NCBI GenBank assembly: GCA_016218495.1
Contig: JACRDU010000021.1
Location: 1 to 55,465 of the forward strand
Direction: 5' to 3'
DNA length: 55,465 bases
Source of the DNA: Elusimicrobiota bacterium
GTDB lineage: Bacteria > Elusimicrobiota > Elusimicrobia > UBA1565
Shown piece after piece: positions 1 through 8,897 of the stretch. Position 1 is the stretch's first letter. Each line of letters opens with the position of its first letter. A program made the translations under genes and the position numbers. The notes under the pieces are model-generated. The model saw only the letters and a list, made by a program, of their open reading frames with translations, was not told the DNA's origin and ran no database searches.

Positions 1-114
1 CGCCGCGGCCGGCTTCTTGGCCGGGGTCTTCTTGGCCGGGGCCGGGGCGGCCGGCTGCGCCGCGTGGAGCGCCGCGGCGAGGGTGGTCACGACGAGAAAC
101 AGATGTGGCGTCAT
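1..114 (-). CDS. Exported Lys/Pro/Ala-rich protein, N-terminal part only
   Basis: The reverse strand reads ATG at 112-114, a hydrophobic signal-peptide-like stretch (LFLVVTTLAAALHAA), then a low-complexity tail of repeated PAKK units that runs off the left edge of the window, so the C-terminus is missing. A -10-like TAGACT lies exactly 6 nt before the ATG, as for many genes in this window, which supports this start. Basic PAKK repeats are common in envelope or DNA-associated linkers, but no domain is visible and no function is assigned. Confidence 0.6.
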   Translation of the reverse strand, partial: MTPHLFLVVTTLAAALHAAQPAAPAPAKKTPAKKPAAA

Positions 115-120
115 AAGGGC

Positions 121-126
121 AGTCTA
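121..126 (-). promoter_or_regulatory. -10 box TAGACT, leaderless-type
   Basis: TAGACT on the reverse strand ends 6 nt before the ATG at 114. That spacing would place transcription initiation at the start codon itself. Confidence 0.5.
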
Positions 127-135
127 TCCAAAAAG

Positions 136-516
136 TCAGGGCTTCTCAAGGATTTCCTTGATGCGGTCATGCAGGACCTTCATCTCGAAGGGCTTCTGGA
201 GGACCGAGACGGCCCCCGACATAAGGGCGATGCCTTTTTCCCTCACCGTGTCGCGGCTGGTCATGATCATGATCTTGGGGACGTTGCGGCCCATCTTCGC
301 CGAGAGTTCGGCGGCCACGTGGTAGCCGTCGATATAGGGCATCATGACGTCCAGGAGCACCAGGTCCACCTTCTGGGCGGTGGCCATGTCCAAGGCCTCC
401 TTCCCGTTCGTGGCCGCTACGACCTCGTAGCCCTGGAAAGCCAGGTCCATCTTGAGCAGCTCCAAGAGGTCCGGGTCGTCATCGGCGACTAGGATGGTGC
501 GCTTTCTATCTTCCAT
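136..516 (-). CDS. Single-domain response regulator (CheY-like receiver)
   Basis: This 126-residue protein is a stand-alone receiver domain that would accept phosphate from a histidine kinase and signal by protein-protein contact. It has the acidic cluster DDD at residues 12-14, the phosphoacceptor Asp in LVLLDVMMP near residue 55, the conserved Thr/Ser in MTSRDT, and the Lys of QKPF near residue 108. There is no output domain. The start lies inside the 3' end of dnaE (28-nt overlap) and is preceded by a GGGGGAG ribosome-binding site, so the two genes are probably co-transcribed. The partner kinase cannot be identified; the GAF/PAS kinase at 36668-38221 is only one possibility in the window. 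Confidence 0.9.
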   Translation of the reverse strand: MEDRKRTILVADDDPDLLELLKMDLAFQGYEVVAATNGKEALDMATAQKVDLVLLDVMMPYIDGYHVAAELSAKMGRNVPKIMIMTSRDTVREKGIALMSGAVSVLQKPFEMKVLHDRIKEILEKP

Positions 517-3500
517 GCTTTCTCCCCCAGGAGACGCCCCAATTGTTCAAAAAGTCGGTCGGTCAGTTCCACCTTTTCGTCGGTCTCTATGACGGTGACC
601 CCCGCGCCGGGGCCTTCGAGGCGCAAGACGACGGGGATGCGGCCGGGGGCCCGTTCGAGGGCCTTCTTGACGTCGGACAGGAGGGTCTCCTCGAGGCCCG
701 CCTTCCCCAGGCGCAGGGTCAAGGAGCGCGCGAAGCGGTTGACGGCCATGGCCAGGGGCATGACCTCCTCGACGACCATCTCGGGCTGTCCGGGCGCCCC
801 GTCCTCGGCGCGCAGGTCCTGGGCCATCTGGACGCGCCCGGTCACGCAGACGATGGCGCTCGAGCGCAGCTGGTCCTGGACCTGCGCATAGGCCTTCGGG
901 AAGACGATCAGGGGGATCTCCCCGGAGAGGTCCTCCAGCACGCACCGGGCCATCGGGTCGCCCTTGCGGGTGATGACCTTCTTGACCGTGGCGATCATCC
1001 CGGCCAGCCGGACCTTGGGGGGCGGGGCGGAGCCGATGTCGGCGATGCGGTGCGTGGAGACCGCGCCCAGGAGCGACTCGCAGCGCACCAGCGGGTGGCC
1101 TGAGAGGTAGAAGCCCAGGACCTCGCGCTCGGCCTTCAGGAGGTCGTGCTCATGCCAGGGCTCGGCCGCGCCTTCGGCGTCCTTCTCCTCGGTCCGGGCC
1201 GCCGGCATCTCGACGCCGAAGAGCAGTCCCTGGCCGCGGGCCATGTCCTCCTTGATGGCGGCTTGGCGCGCGATGGCCGTGTCGATCGAATGGGCGAGGC
1301 GCGCGCGGGCCTCGGTGATGGCCAGGCCCTGCATCAGGGAGTCCATGGCGCCCGCCTTCACCAGCGACTCGAGGGCCCGCTTGTTGACCGCGTGCAGGTC
1401 GACGCGCCGGCACAGGTCGTCGAGGGAGGAGAAGGCCCCGCCCTCGGCGCGGGCCTTCGCGATGGACTCGGCCGCCGAAGCGCCCACGTTCTTGACCGCG
1501 GTGAGCCCGAAGCGAATCGCCGCCCCCTCCGGCCGGTCCTCGATGGAGAACACCGCCTCCGAGCGCTGGACGTCGGGCCCTAGGACGGCGAGGCCGAAGG
1601 CCTTCGCGTCGCCCAGGTAGGTGACGAGCTTGTTCTCCTTGCCCTCCACGTCGATGGCGCTGTGGCCGATCTCCGAGGTCAGCAGGGCGGCGAAGTATTC
1701 CACCGGGTAGTTGGCCTTCAGGTAGGCCGTCTGGTAGGAGACCGTCCCGTAGGCCACGGTGTGGGACTTGTTGAAGCCGTAGCCCCCGAACTTGATGATC
1801 TGGTCGAAGATCTTCTCGGCCAGCTTCGCCGAGATCTTGTTCTTCTCGCAGCCTTTGACGAAGTCGCCCCGGAGCTTCTCGATCTCCTCGGGGACCTTCT
1901 TGCCCATGGCCTTGCGCAGGGTGTCGGCCATCCCGCCCGTGAACCCGGCCAGGCTCTTGGAGATCTCCATCACCTGTTCCTGGTAGACCATGCAGCCGTA
2001 GGTGTCGTTGAGGATGGGCTCGAGGGCCGGGTGGTCGTACTTCACCTTGGCGCCGTGCTTGCGCGCGACGAAGATGTCGAGCATCCCGGCTTCCATGGGG
2101 CCGGGCCGGTAGAGGGCGATGACGGCGGAGATGTCCTCGAAGGTCGTGGGCTTCACCCGACGCAGGAGGTCCCGGATGCCCTCGGAGTCGAGCTGGAAGA
2201 CGCCGAGCGCGCGGCCCGACTGCAGCAGCTGGTAGGTCTTCTCGTCGCCCACCGGGGCGTCGTAGGGGTCGAACTTCGGGTCGTGGCGCCTGCGCACGAA
2301 GGCGACGGCGTCCTCGAGGATGGAGAGGTTCCGCAGCCCCAGGAAGTCCATCTTGAGCAGGCCCAGCTTCGGCAGCCAGTCCCCGTCGTACTGGGTCGTC
2401 ACGTCGTCCGAGTTGGTCCCTTTGGAGAGCGGGGCGTACTTGACGACGGCCTCGGGCGTGATGACGACGCCGGCGGCGTGGACCCCGGTGTGGCGCTTGA
2501 GGCCCTCGAGCTTCTGGGCGAGCTCGAGCAGCTTGCGGGTCTCGGGGTTCTTGGCGGCCTCGATCACGTCGGGGACCGAGGTCATCGCCTCATGGATGGT
2601 GCTCGCGGCGGGGATCAGCTTGGCGAGCTTGTCCACGTCCGCGAGCGGGACGTCCATCACCCGGCCCACGTCCCGGATGGCCAGCCGGGCCTTGAGGGAC
2701 CCGAAGGTGATGATCTGCGCGACGTTGGCCTCGCCGTACTTGCGCCGCACGTATTCGATGACGCGCGGGCGCCCGCGGTCGGAGAAGTCGATGTCGAGGT
2801 CGGGCATCGACACGCGGTCGGGGTTGAGGAAGCGTTCGAAGAGGAGCTTGTGGACGATCGGGTCCACGGCCGTGATGCCCAGGGTGTAGCAGACCAGGGC
2901 GCCGGCCCCCGACCCGCGGCCGGGTCCCACGGGGATGGCGTTCTCCTTGGCGTACTTGATGAAGTCCCAGACGATGAGGAAATAGCCGGAGTAGCGCATC
3001 CGGCGGATGACGCCGAGCTCGTAGGCCAGGCGCTCCTCGTAGACGGGGTTCCCGGCCTTGCCGAGGCGGGCCAGGCCCTCCCGGCACAGGGACTCCACGT
3101 ACGCGTCCTCGCTCAGCTTGTCCGGCGTGGGGAAGCGCGGCATCTGGGACTCGCCCATCGGGATCTTGAGCTCGCACATGTCGGCGATCTTGACCGTGTT
3201 GTCGACAGCCTCAGGGGCGAAGTGGAAGATCTTGGCCATCTCGGCGGCGCCCTTGAACCAGAACTCGTGGCTGTCGAAGCGCAGCCGCGCGGTGTCGGAC
3301 AGCTTGCGGCCGGTGGAGATGCAGATGCGGGCGTCGTGGGCGCCGAAGTCGTCCTTGCCGGAGTAGTGGCAGTCGTTGGTGGCCACGAGCGGGAGCTTGG
3401 TCTTCTCGTGGATGTCGAGCATGGCCTTCACGACCTGCTTCTGCTTCTCGATGCCGTGGTCCATGATCTCGAGGAAGAAACTGCCCGGCTCGAGGATGTC

Positions 3501-4016
3501 CCGGTATTCCATCACCAGCTTCGTGGCTCCCGAGACGTCGCCGGCGGTGATGAGCTGGTTCACCTCGCTCTTGAGGCAGCCCGACAGGACGATCAGGCCC
3601 TTGGAGTGCGAGGCGAGGAGCTCCTTGTCGATGCGGGGGTCGTAGTAATAGCCGTCGAGGAAGCTCCTCGACGAAAGGGCCATCAGGTTCTGGTAGCCCT
3701 CGAAGTTCCGGGCCAGGACCGTCAGGTGGCAGTTCTCCTTCTGGGAGCCGGACTTCTCGTGGCGCGACTTCTTCGCCAGGTACATCTCGCAGCCGACGAT
3801 CGGCTTGATGCCGACCTTCTTGCAGTTCGTGTAGAACTCGATGGCCCCGTACAGGTTGCCGTGGTCGGTCAGGGCCAGGGCCTTCGCGCCGGACTGGGCG
3901 AGGCGGTTGAGGGCGTCGGAGGGGTTCTTCTTGTGGTCGCAGAGGCGGATCGTCCCATCGAGCAGGGAGTACTCGGAGTGGTTGTGCAGGTGGACGAACT
4001 GGGGGGGGGCGCTCAT
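489..4016 (-). CDS. dnaE: DNA polymerase III subunit alpha
   Basis: At 1175 residues this has the usual DnaE1 length and is the replicative polymerase catalytic subunit. The N-terminus carries a PHP domain (HLHNHSEYS, residues 9-17). The family C polymerase core has the metal-binding PDLDIDF motif near residues 400-406. The thumb and fingers follow, with the region GGYGFNKSHTVAYG, and an OB-fold lies near residues 985-1060. No PolC-type exonuclease insertion is seen. The ATG at 4014-4016 is 20 bp from the divergent NUDIX gene, and the short intergenic region holds a symmetric TATAAT/ATTATA element that could serve both. The response regulator overlaps its 3' end. Confidence 0.97.
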   Translation of the reverse strand: MSAPPQFVHLHNHSEYSLLDGTIRLCDHKKNPSDALNRLAQSGAKALALTDHGNLYGAIEFYTNCKKVGIKPIVGCEMYLAKKSRHEKSGSQKENCHLTVLARNFEGYQNLMALSSRSFLDGYYYDPRIDKELLASHSKGLIVLSGCLKSEVNQLITAGDVSGATKLVMEYRDILEPGSFFLEIMDHGIEKQKQVVKAMLDIHEKTKLPLVATNDCHYSGKDDFGAHDARICISTGRKLSDTARLRFDSHEFWFKGAAEMAKIFHFAPEAVDNTVKIADMCELKIPMGESQMPRFPTPDKLSEDAYVESLCREGLARLGKAGNPVYEERLAYELGVIRRMRYSGYFLIVWDFIKYAKENAIPVGPGRGSGAGALVCYTLGITAVDPIVHKLLFERFLNPDRVSMPDLDIDFSDRGRPRVIEYVRRKYGEANVAQIITFGSLKARLAIRDVGRVMDVPLADVDKLAKLIPAASTIHEAMTSVPDVIEAAKNPETRKLLELAQKLEGLKRHTGVHAAGVVITPEAVVKYAPLSKGTNSDDVTTQYDGDWLPKLGLLKMDFLGLRNLSILEDAVAFVRRRHDPKFDPYDAPVGDEKTYQLLQSGRALGVFQLDSEGIRDLLRRVKPTTFEDISAVIALYRPGPMEAGMLDIFVARKHGAKVKYDHPALEPILNDTYGCMVYQEQVMEISKSLAGFTGGMADTLRKAMGKKVPEEIEKLRGDFVKGCEKNKISAKLAEKIFDQIIKFGGYGFNKSHTVAYGTVSYQTAYLKANYPVEYFAALLTSEIGHSAIDVEGKENKLVTYLGDAKAFGLAVLGPDVQRSEAVFSIEDRPEGAAIRFGLTAVKNVGASAAESIAKARAEGGAFSSLDDLCRRVDLHAVNKRALESLVKAGAMDSLMQGLAITEARARLAHSIDTAIARQAAIKEDMARGQGLLFGVEMPAARTEEKDAEGAAEPWHEHDLLKAEREVLGFYLSGHPLVRCESLLGAVSTHRIADIGSAPPPKVRLAGMIATVKKVITRKGDPMARCVLEDLSGEIPLIVFPKAYAQVQDQLRSSAIVCVTGRVQMAQDLRAEDGAPGQPEMVVEEVMPLAMAVNRFARSLTLRLGKAGLEETLLSDVKKALERAPGRIPVVLRLEGPGAGVTVIETDEKVELTDRLFEQLGRLLGEKAWKIESAPS

Positions 4017-4024
4017 GCGATTGC

Positions 4025-4030
4025 TATAAT
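4025..4030. promoter_or_regulatory. Shared divergent -10 element (TATAAT)
   Basis: The 20-bp gap between dnaE and the NUDIX gene holds TTGCTATAAT. Rightward, TATAAT is an extended -10 (TGC before it) ending 6 nt before the GTG at 4037. The same bases read CATTAT/ATTATA leftward, 9-10 nt from the dnaE ATG. One near-symmetric element may therefore start transcription both ways. Confidence 0.55.
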
Positions 4031-4036
4031 GCGGCC

Positions 4037-4585
4037 GTGCCGAAGAGGTTCCTCGAGACCGTCGTCCGCCGCCGGCCCGTCCATCGCGGCAGGGCGATCG
4101 ACTTCTTCGTCGACGAGGTGCGGCTGCCGGACGGCAAGAAGGCCGTGCGCGAGTACGTCGGGCACCCGGGGGCCGTCGCCGTCGTTCCTTTCATAAGGCC
4201 CAAGACCATCGTCCTCGTGCGCCAGTACCGCTATCCGGTGGGGCGCACCACCTGGGAGATCCCCGCCGGCAAGCTCGACCCGCGCGAATCCCCCCTCGCC
4301 TGCATCCGCAGGGAGCTCAAAGAGGAGACGGGCTATTCGGCGCGTCGCGTCACGCGCCTCCTGACCTTCTGGCCGGCTCCGGCGTTCTCGAACGAGCGTC
4401 TCCATGTCTACCGTGCCGACGGCCTCCGGCCAGGACCCATGTCGCTCGACGACGACGAGTTCCTCGAGGCGGTGGAAGTCCCGTTCCATGCGGCTCTGGC
4501 ATGGATCCGCTCGGGGAAGATTCGCGACGCGAAGACGGTGATCGGCCTCATGGCCTGCGCGTTAGAAATGCGCGGCCGGGGCTGA
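4037..4585 (+). CDS. NUDIX hydrolase, ADP-ribose pyrophosphatase type
   Basis: This 182-residue protein has a complete NUDIX box from G78 to Y100 (GKLDPRESPLACIRRELKEE, then TGY), matching GX5EX7REUXEEXGU with the metal-binding RE and EE residues. Upstream features typical of the NudF/ADP-ribose pyrophosphatase group include VRQYRYPVG and WEIPAGKL. The likely reaction is cleavage of ADP-ribose or a related nucleoside diphosphate sugar. The GTG start is 6 nt downstream of a TATAAT, so the mRNA is predicted to be leaderless. It is divergent from dnaE; the next gene begins 24 nt downstream with its own -10 candidate. Confidence 0.92.
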   Translation: MPKRFLETVVRRRPVHRGRAIDFFVDEVRLPDGKKAVREYVGHPGAVAVVPFIRPKTIVLVRQYRYPVGRTTWEIPAGKLDPRESPLACIRRELKEETGYSARRVTRLLTFWPAPAFSNERLHVYRADGLRPGPMSLDDDEFLEAVEVPFHAALAWIRSGKIRDAKTVIGLMACALEMRGRG

Positions 4586-4586
4586 T

Positions 4587-4592
4587 TATACT
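4587..4592 (+). promoter_or_regulatory. -10 box TATACT before the patatin gene
   Basis: TATACT with an upstream TG (supplied by the TGA stop of the NUDIX gene) lies 17 nt before the ATG at 4610, giving a predicted short leader. Confidence 0.4.
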
Positions 4593-4609
4593 AGATTAGC
4601 TCCGTCGGC

Positions 4610-6658
4610 ATGACCCCCGAGGAGATCGAATCCTTCAAGCCGTTCCTGGGCAGGATCCCGCTGTTCAAGGACCTGACCCTGGATGACCTGTCCAAGGTCG
4701 CGGCCACCATGAAGCCGCTGTCCCTGCCGCGGGGCGCGACCCTGTTCTCGCAGGGCGACCCTCCGGACTCCTTCTACGTCATCACCTCGGGCCATGTGCA
4801 GGTCCGGGCCGAACGGGGCGGCAGGACCCATGTTCTCGGCTATCGGGCGCGCGGGGACACCGTGGGGGAGACCGCGCTGCTCTCCGGGGAGCCGCGGGCC
4901 TTCACCGCGGTCCTCGACACGACCTGCGAGTTCCTGGTCCTCTCCAAGGCCGACTTCTCCGCGGCCTTGGCCGAGAGCCCGGCCCTCCTGCTCCAGCTCT
5001 CGCGCTCGCTCTCGCTGCGCCTCTCGACCGAGACCAGGCTGGGCCGGGGCAAGAGGCCCCAGCCCCGCCTGATGGCCCTGGTCGGCGCCCTCCCGGACGA
5101 CGACCGCGCCGCGTTCGCGGCCGCCCTGGGGCATGCGCTGGCCGAACAGACGCGGCGTCGGGTCATCCTGGTGGACCTCGACCCGCGGACGGGCGCCGCG
5201 GCCAGGTCGCTGGGGCTGCCGGGACGGCCGGTCGGGGAGGAGGACCTGCACGGGCGGGACCTGCGCGACCCGCGCGTCCTCTCGGACATCCTCGAGACGC
5301 ACCCGTCCGGGCTGGGGGTGCTCAGCATCACGCCGCAGGCCCTGTCGGGGCGCCTGTACCGGAGCCTATTTCTGCTCTTCAACCTCCTGCGCGACCATTC
5401 CGACTACGTGCTGCTCTCGCTGCGCGGGGGACGGGAGGACGTCGAGCGCGCCGCGTTGTCGGAGGCGGACTTATGGGTCCTGGCCGGCTCGCAGGCCGGC
5501 AAGCCGGAATTCCTGAGCCGGCAGGCGGAGCTGGCCGCCTTCACGCCCTCCCCGGCCCGGGTCCTAGAGGTCTGGCTGGGGGCTTCGGCTCCCGACGAGC
5601 TGGTCTATTCGAAGGGCCGCGAATGGGTGCTGGTGCCGTGGCCCGAGGGCCTCGGGGCGGAGTGCCGCGCGCGCGGGGTATTCGACGCGCTGCGCTCCCA
5701 GGCGCGCGCCCGCGCCGGGGTGGAAGGCCTGGCGCGCCGCTTCGCGCGCCTGCGCGTGGGCGTGGCCCTGGGAACCGGCGCCGCGCTCGGCTATGCCCTG
5801 ATCGGCATCATCAAGGCGTTCGAGCGCGCGGGCATCCCCATCGACTGCCTGGCGGGGACCTCGATCGGCTCGGTGGTGGGGGGGCTGCACGCCCTGGGGC
5901 TGACCGGCTCGGACATCGAGAAGATCGCCGTCGGGGTCGACCGGGCCTGGGTCTGGGAGAACCTCTTCTGGGACCTGACCGTGCCGCGTTCCGGGGTCTT
6001 CGCCGGGACGACGCTGCACCGCTTCCTGAAGTCCTATTTCGGGGAGCGCGAGTTCCACGAGCTCGAGATCCCGTTCGCCTGCGTGGCCGCCGACATCGAG
6101 ACGGGGGAGGAGGTGGTCTTCCGCGAGGGGCGCGTGGCGGACGCGGTCCGGGCCTCCTGCGGCATCCCGCTGGTCTTCCAGCCGTTCCCGCACCAGGGGC
6201 GCTTCCTGGTCGACGGCGGCCTCGTGGACCCCGTCCCCATCCGGACCGTGAGCCGCATGGGCGCGGACCTCCTCGTCGCGGTCAACCTAACGATGCCGGC
6301 GGGCTCCCGCAAGACCCGACTGCGCGACAGGCGCCTCGGCGAGGCCGTGCTCGAGCTCGACCTCGAACGCCTCAAGGAGCTGACCCTCCCCAAGGCCCTA
6401 CAGGCCCCGAACATGGCCCAGATCTTCTTCCAGATGATCTACACGATGGAATACGAGATCGCGAAATCACGCTCCCAGCTCGCCCACGTCGAGATACATC
6501 CCGACCTGACCGGGTTCTCCTGGACGGAGCTGCACCGGGCCAAGGAGATCATCGAGGCCGGCGAGAAGGTCGCCGAGGCCGTCCTGCCGAAGGTCTCCGC
6601 GCTGCTGCCGTTCTTCGCCGACCGCGGCTCCACCGGGCTGCGGCAGCGCCCGTGGTGA
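4610..6658 (+). CDS. Cyclic-nucleotide-binding patatin-like phospholipase (NTE type)
   Basis: This is a 682-residue three-part protein. Residues about 10-130 are a CRP-type cyclic-nucleotide-binding domain (FSQGDPPDSFYVITSGHVQV; GETALLSGEPRAFTA). Residues about 160-350 look like a degenerate ParA/MinD-type fold (RRVILVDLDPRTGAAARSLG) without a convincing P-loop. The C-terminal part is a patatin hydrolase with the nucleophile serine in GTSIG near residue 417 and the Asp of the DGG motif near residue 535. The oxyanion-loop region reads GTGAALG. The order matches bacterial neuropathy-target-esterase-like proteins, so lysophospholipase activity regulated by a nucleotide or related ligand is likely. 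The membrane spermidine-synthase-like gene starts within its stop codon. Confidence 0.9.
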   Translation: MTPEEIESFKPFLGRIPLFKDLTLDDLSKVAATMKPLSLPRGATLFSQGDPPDSFYVITSGHVQVRAERGGRTHVLGYRARGDTVGETALLSGEPRAFTAVLDTTCEFLVLSKADFSAALAESPALLLQLSRSLSLRLSTETRLGRGKRPQPRLMALVGALPDDDRAAFAAALGHALAEQTRRRVILVDLDPRTGAAARSLGLPGRPVGEEDLHGRDLRDPRVLSDILETHPSGLGVLSITPQALSGRLYRSLFLLFNLLRDHSDYVLLSLRGGREDVERAALSEADLWVLAGSQAGKPEFLSRQAELAAFTPSPARVLEVWLGASAPDELVYSKGREWVLVPWPEGLGAECRARGVFDALRSQARARAGVEGLARRFARLRVGVALGTGAALGYALIGIIKAFERAGIPIDCLAGTSIGSVVGGLHALGLTGSDIEKIAVGVDRAWVWENLFWDLTVPRSGVFAGTTLHRFLKSYFGEREFHELEIPFACVAADIETGEEVVFREGRVADAVRASCGIPLVFQPFPHQGRFLVDGGLVDPVPIRTVSRMGADLLVAVNLTMPAGSRKTRLRDRRLGEAVLELDLERLKELTLPKALQAPNMAQIFFQMIYTMEYEIAKSRSQLAHVEIHPDLTGFSWTELHRAKEIIEAGEKVAEAVLPKVSALLPFFADRGSTGLRQRPW

Positions 6659-8850
6659 GGCTCCCGCCCGGGGGCTCCGCGACCGCGCTCTTCGCGGCGG
6701 CGTCCCTGGCCAACGCGCTGCTCCTGTTCCTCGTCCAGCCGATGACGGCCAAGGCCCTGCTGCCGCTCTTCGGGGGCACGGCGGCGGTCTGGACCGCCTG
6801 CATGCTCTTCTACCAGGCGGCGCTGCTCGTCGGCTACGCCTATGCCCACGCGCTGCGCCGCCTGACGCCGCGCGCGGAGGCGGCCGTCCACCTCGCGCTG
6901 CTGGCGGCGGCCGCGGCGTCGCTGCCGCCCGGGCTCCGGGAGGGCTGGGCCCCGGAACCCGGGGCCGGCGCACCGGCGCTGCTGGCCGCCCTGGCCCGGG
7001 CGGCCGGCCTGCCGTTCCTGGCGCTGGCCGCCGGGGCGCCCGTCCTGCAGCGCTGGTACGCGCGGGCCGGGGCGGGCCGCTCCGAGGACCCCTACTTCCT
7101 CTACGCCGCGAGCAACCTGGGGAGCTTCGGGGCCCTGCTCGCCTACCCGTTCGTCGTCGAGCCGCTATGGGACCTCCGGACGCAGGGCCGTCTGTGGTCC
7201 GGCGCCTACGCGGGGGTGCTGGCGCTCTGGTGCGTATGCGCGTGGCGCACGCGCGCCGGCCGGCCGGCCGCCGCGCAGGCCCCCGGCGCATCGGGCTGGG
7301 TGGAAGGCCTGCGCTGGGCCGCCCTGGCCGCCGTCCCCTCCAGCCTGATGCTGGGGGTGACGACCACCATCACCACCGACATCGCGCCGGTGCCCCTGCT
7401 CTGGGTGGCGCCGCTGGCGCTCTACCTGGCGACCTATGTGTGGGCTTTCTCGGGCCGCGGGCCGGCCCTGACCCGGTGGTGCGCGGCCGTCGCCCCGCTG
7501 GCCGCCATGGCCTGGGCTTTCGCCGGGCTCTTCGACCTGACCACGCGCCCGGCCCTGCTGCTCCACCTGGGCTTGCTGGCCGTGCTGGCCGGGGCGCTCC
7601 ATGGCAGGCTCTCCGGGTCGCGCCCGCCGGCTTCCCGCCTGAGCGAGTACTACCTGTGGGCCGCTGCCGGAGGCGCGGCCGGGGGCCTCTTCAACGGCTT
7701 CCTCGCCCCGCTGGCGTTCTCCGGCATCCACGAGTACGGAGCCGCCGTCGCCGCGGCGTTGCTCCTGCTGCCGGACTCGGCGATGCCGGCGCGCCCCCCC
7801 GGAGAGGACCCGCAGCCGCGCTGGTGGCGCCCCTCCCTCGTCTGCGCGGCCGCCGCGGCCCTGCTCTGCTGGCTCGGCGACCGCCTCCCCTGGCGCGGCG
7901 GCTTCCTCGACGTCCTCGGCGCGGTCTACAAGGTCCTGGTGCCCGCCGCGCTGGCCTACCATCTGGCGCGCAGCCCGCGGGCCTTTCGCGCGGCGCTGGC
8001 AGCCGTCGTCGCCGTCCTCGCGCTGCGCTCCGCCGCGGCCGACCGCGGCGCCGTGGTCGTGCGGGAGCGCGATTTCTACGGCGTCCTCACGGTCAAGCGC
8101 GACCCGGCCGGGCGCTGGATGACGCTGACGCACGGGAACACCATCCACGGCCGTCAGAGCCTCGACCCCTCCCGGCGCGGGGAGCCGCTGACCTATTTCC
8201 ACCGCGCGGGGCCGGCCGGGGCGGTGTTCGCCGCGCTGCGTTCAGCGCAGCGGGGCCGGCCCGCGCGCGTCGCCGTGGTCGGCCTGGGGGCGGGGACCCT
8301 GGCCGCCTATGCGCTGGCCGGCGACGAGCTGGTCTTCTATGAGCTCGACCCCGCCGTCGAGCGCATGGCGCGCGCCCATTTCACCTTCCTCGCCGACGCC
8401 GAGGGCCGCGGGGCGTCCGTGCGCGTGGCGCCGGGGGACGCGCGCCTGACGCTGGCGCAGGAGGACGGGCCGCGCTACGACCTCCTCGTGGTCGACGCCT
8501 TCTCCTCCGACTCGATCCCGGTCCACCTCGTGACGCGCGAGGCGCTGGAGCTATACCGCTCGAGGCTGGCTCCCGGCGGGCTGCTGGCCTTCCATGTGAC
8601 GAACCGGCATCTGCGCCTGGCCCGCGCCTTCGCGCGCCAGGCCGACGCGGCCGGCTTGGCCGCGGCGCGGCGCCGCGACGGCGAGCCCTCGGCCGACGGC
8701 GCGCTGCCCTCCGAATGGGTCGTGCTGTCCGCCGACCCCGCCCGCCTGGCCCCGCTGGCGGCGGACGGGGACTGGCTGGGGATGCGCCCCACGCCGCGCG
8801 ACCCGCTGTGGACGGACTCCTATTCCAGCCTGCTGCCCCTGCTGCGCTAG
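6655..8850 (+). CDS. Membrane-bound spermidine synthase-like protein (fused MFS/SpeE type)
   Basis: This 731-residue protein has two halves. Roughly the first 470 residues are very hydrophobic with many transmembrane segments. The C-terminal part is a Rossmann methyltransferase-like SpeE domain with VAVVGLGAGTLAAYA, the acidic FYELDP loop, a GDAR motif and LLVVDAFSSDSIP. The family is commonly annotated as fused MFS/spermidine synthase; true aminopropyl transfer is not established for it. The GTG start at 6655 overlaps the upstream TGA as GTGA. A longer open frame extends upstream but lies inside the patatin gene and is a shadow. Confidence 0.82.
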   Translation: MRLPPGGSATALFAAASLANALLLFLVQPMTAKALLPLFGGTAAVWTACMLFYQAALLVGYAYAHALRRLTPRAEAAVHLALLAAAAASLPPGLREGWAPEPGAGAPALLAALARAAGLPFLALAAGAPVLQRWYARAGAGRSEDPYFLYAASNLGSFGALLAYPFVVEPLWDLRTQGRLWSGAYAGVLALWCVCAWRTRAGRPAAAQAPGASGWVEGLRWAALAAVPSSLMLGVTTTITTDIAPVPLLWVAPLALYLATYVWAFSGRGPALTRWCAAVAPLAAMAWAFAGLFDLTTRPALLLHLGLLAVLAGALHGRLSGSRPPASRLSEYYLWAAAGGAAGGLFNGFLAPLAFSGIHEYGAAVAAALLLLPDSAMPARPPGEDPQPRWWRPSLVCAAAAALLCWLGDRLPWRGGFLDVLGAVYKVLVPAALAYHLARSPRAFRAALAAVVAVLALRSAAADRGAVVVRERDFYGVLTVKRDPAGRWMTLTHGNTIHGRQSLDPSRRGEPLTYFHRAGPAGAVFAALRSAQRGRPARVAVVGLGAGTLAAYALAGDELVFYELDPAVERMARAHFTFLADAEGRGASVRVAPGDARLTLAQEDGPRYDLLVVDAFSSDSIPVHLVTREALELYRSRLAPGGLLAFHVTNRHLRLARAFARQADAAGLAAARRRDGEPSADGALPSEWVVLSADPARLAPLAADGDWLGMRPTPRDPLWTDSYSSLLPLLR

Positions 8851-8885
8851 GGCGGAGGTCCCTTGTCGGCCCCGCCCGCTTCCTT

Positions 8886-8891
8886 TATACT
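8886..8891 (+). promoter_or_regulatory. -10 box TATACT, leaderless-type
   Basis: TATACT ends exactly 6 nt before the ATG at 8898. Confidence 0.55.
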
Positions 8892-8897
8892 TCGGGC

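Noticed and set aside
1662-4196. Very long open frame on the plus strand opposite dnaE
   Set aside because: It is antisense to a clear dnaE; its composition (Val/Gly/Leu/Asp-rich without motifs) is what GC-rich codon bias produces in the mirror frame.
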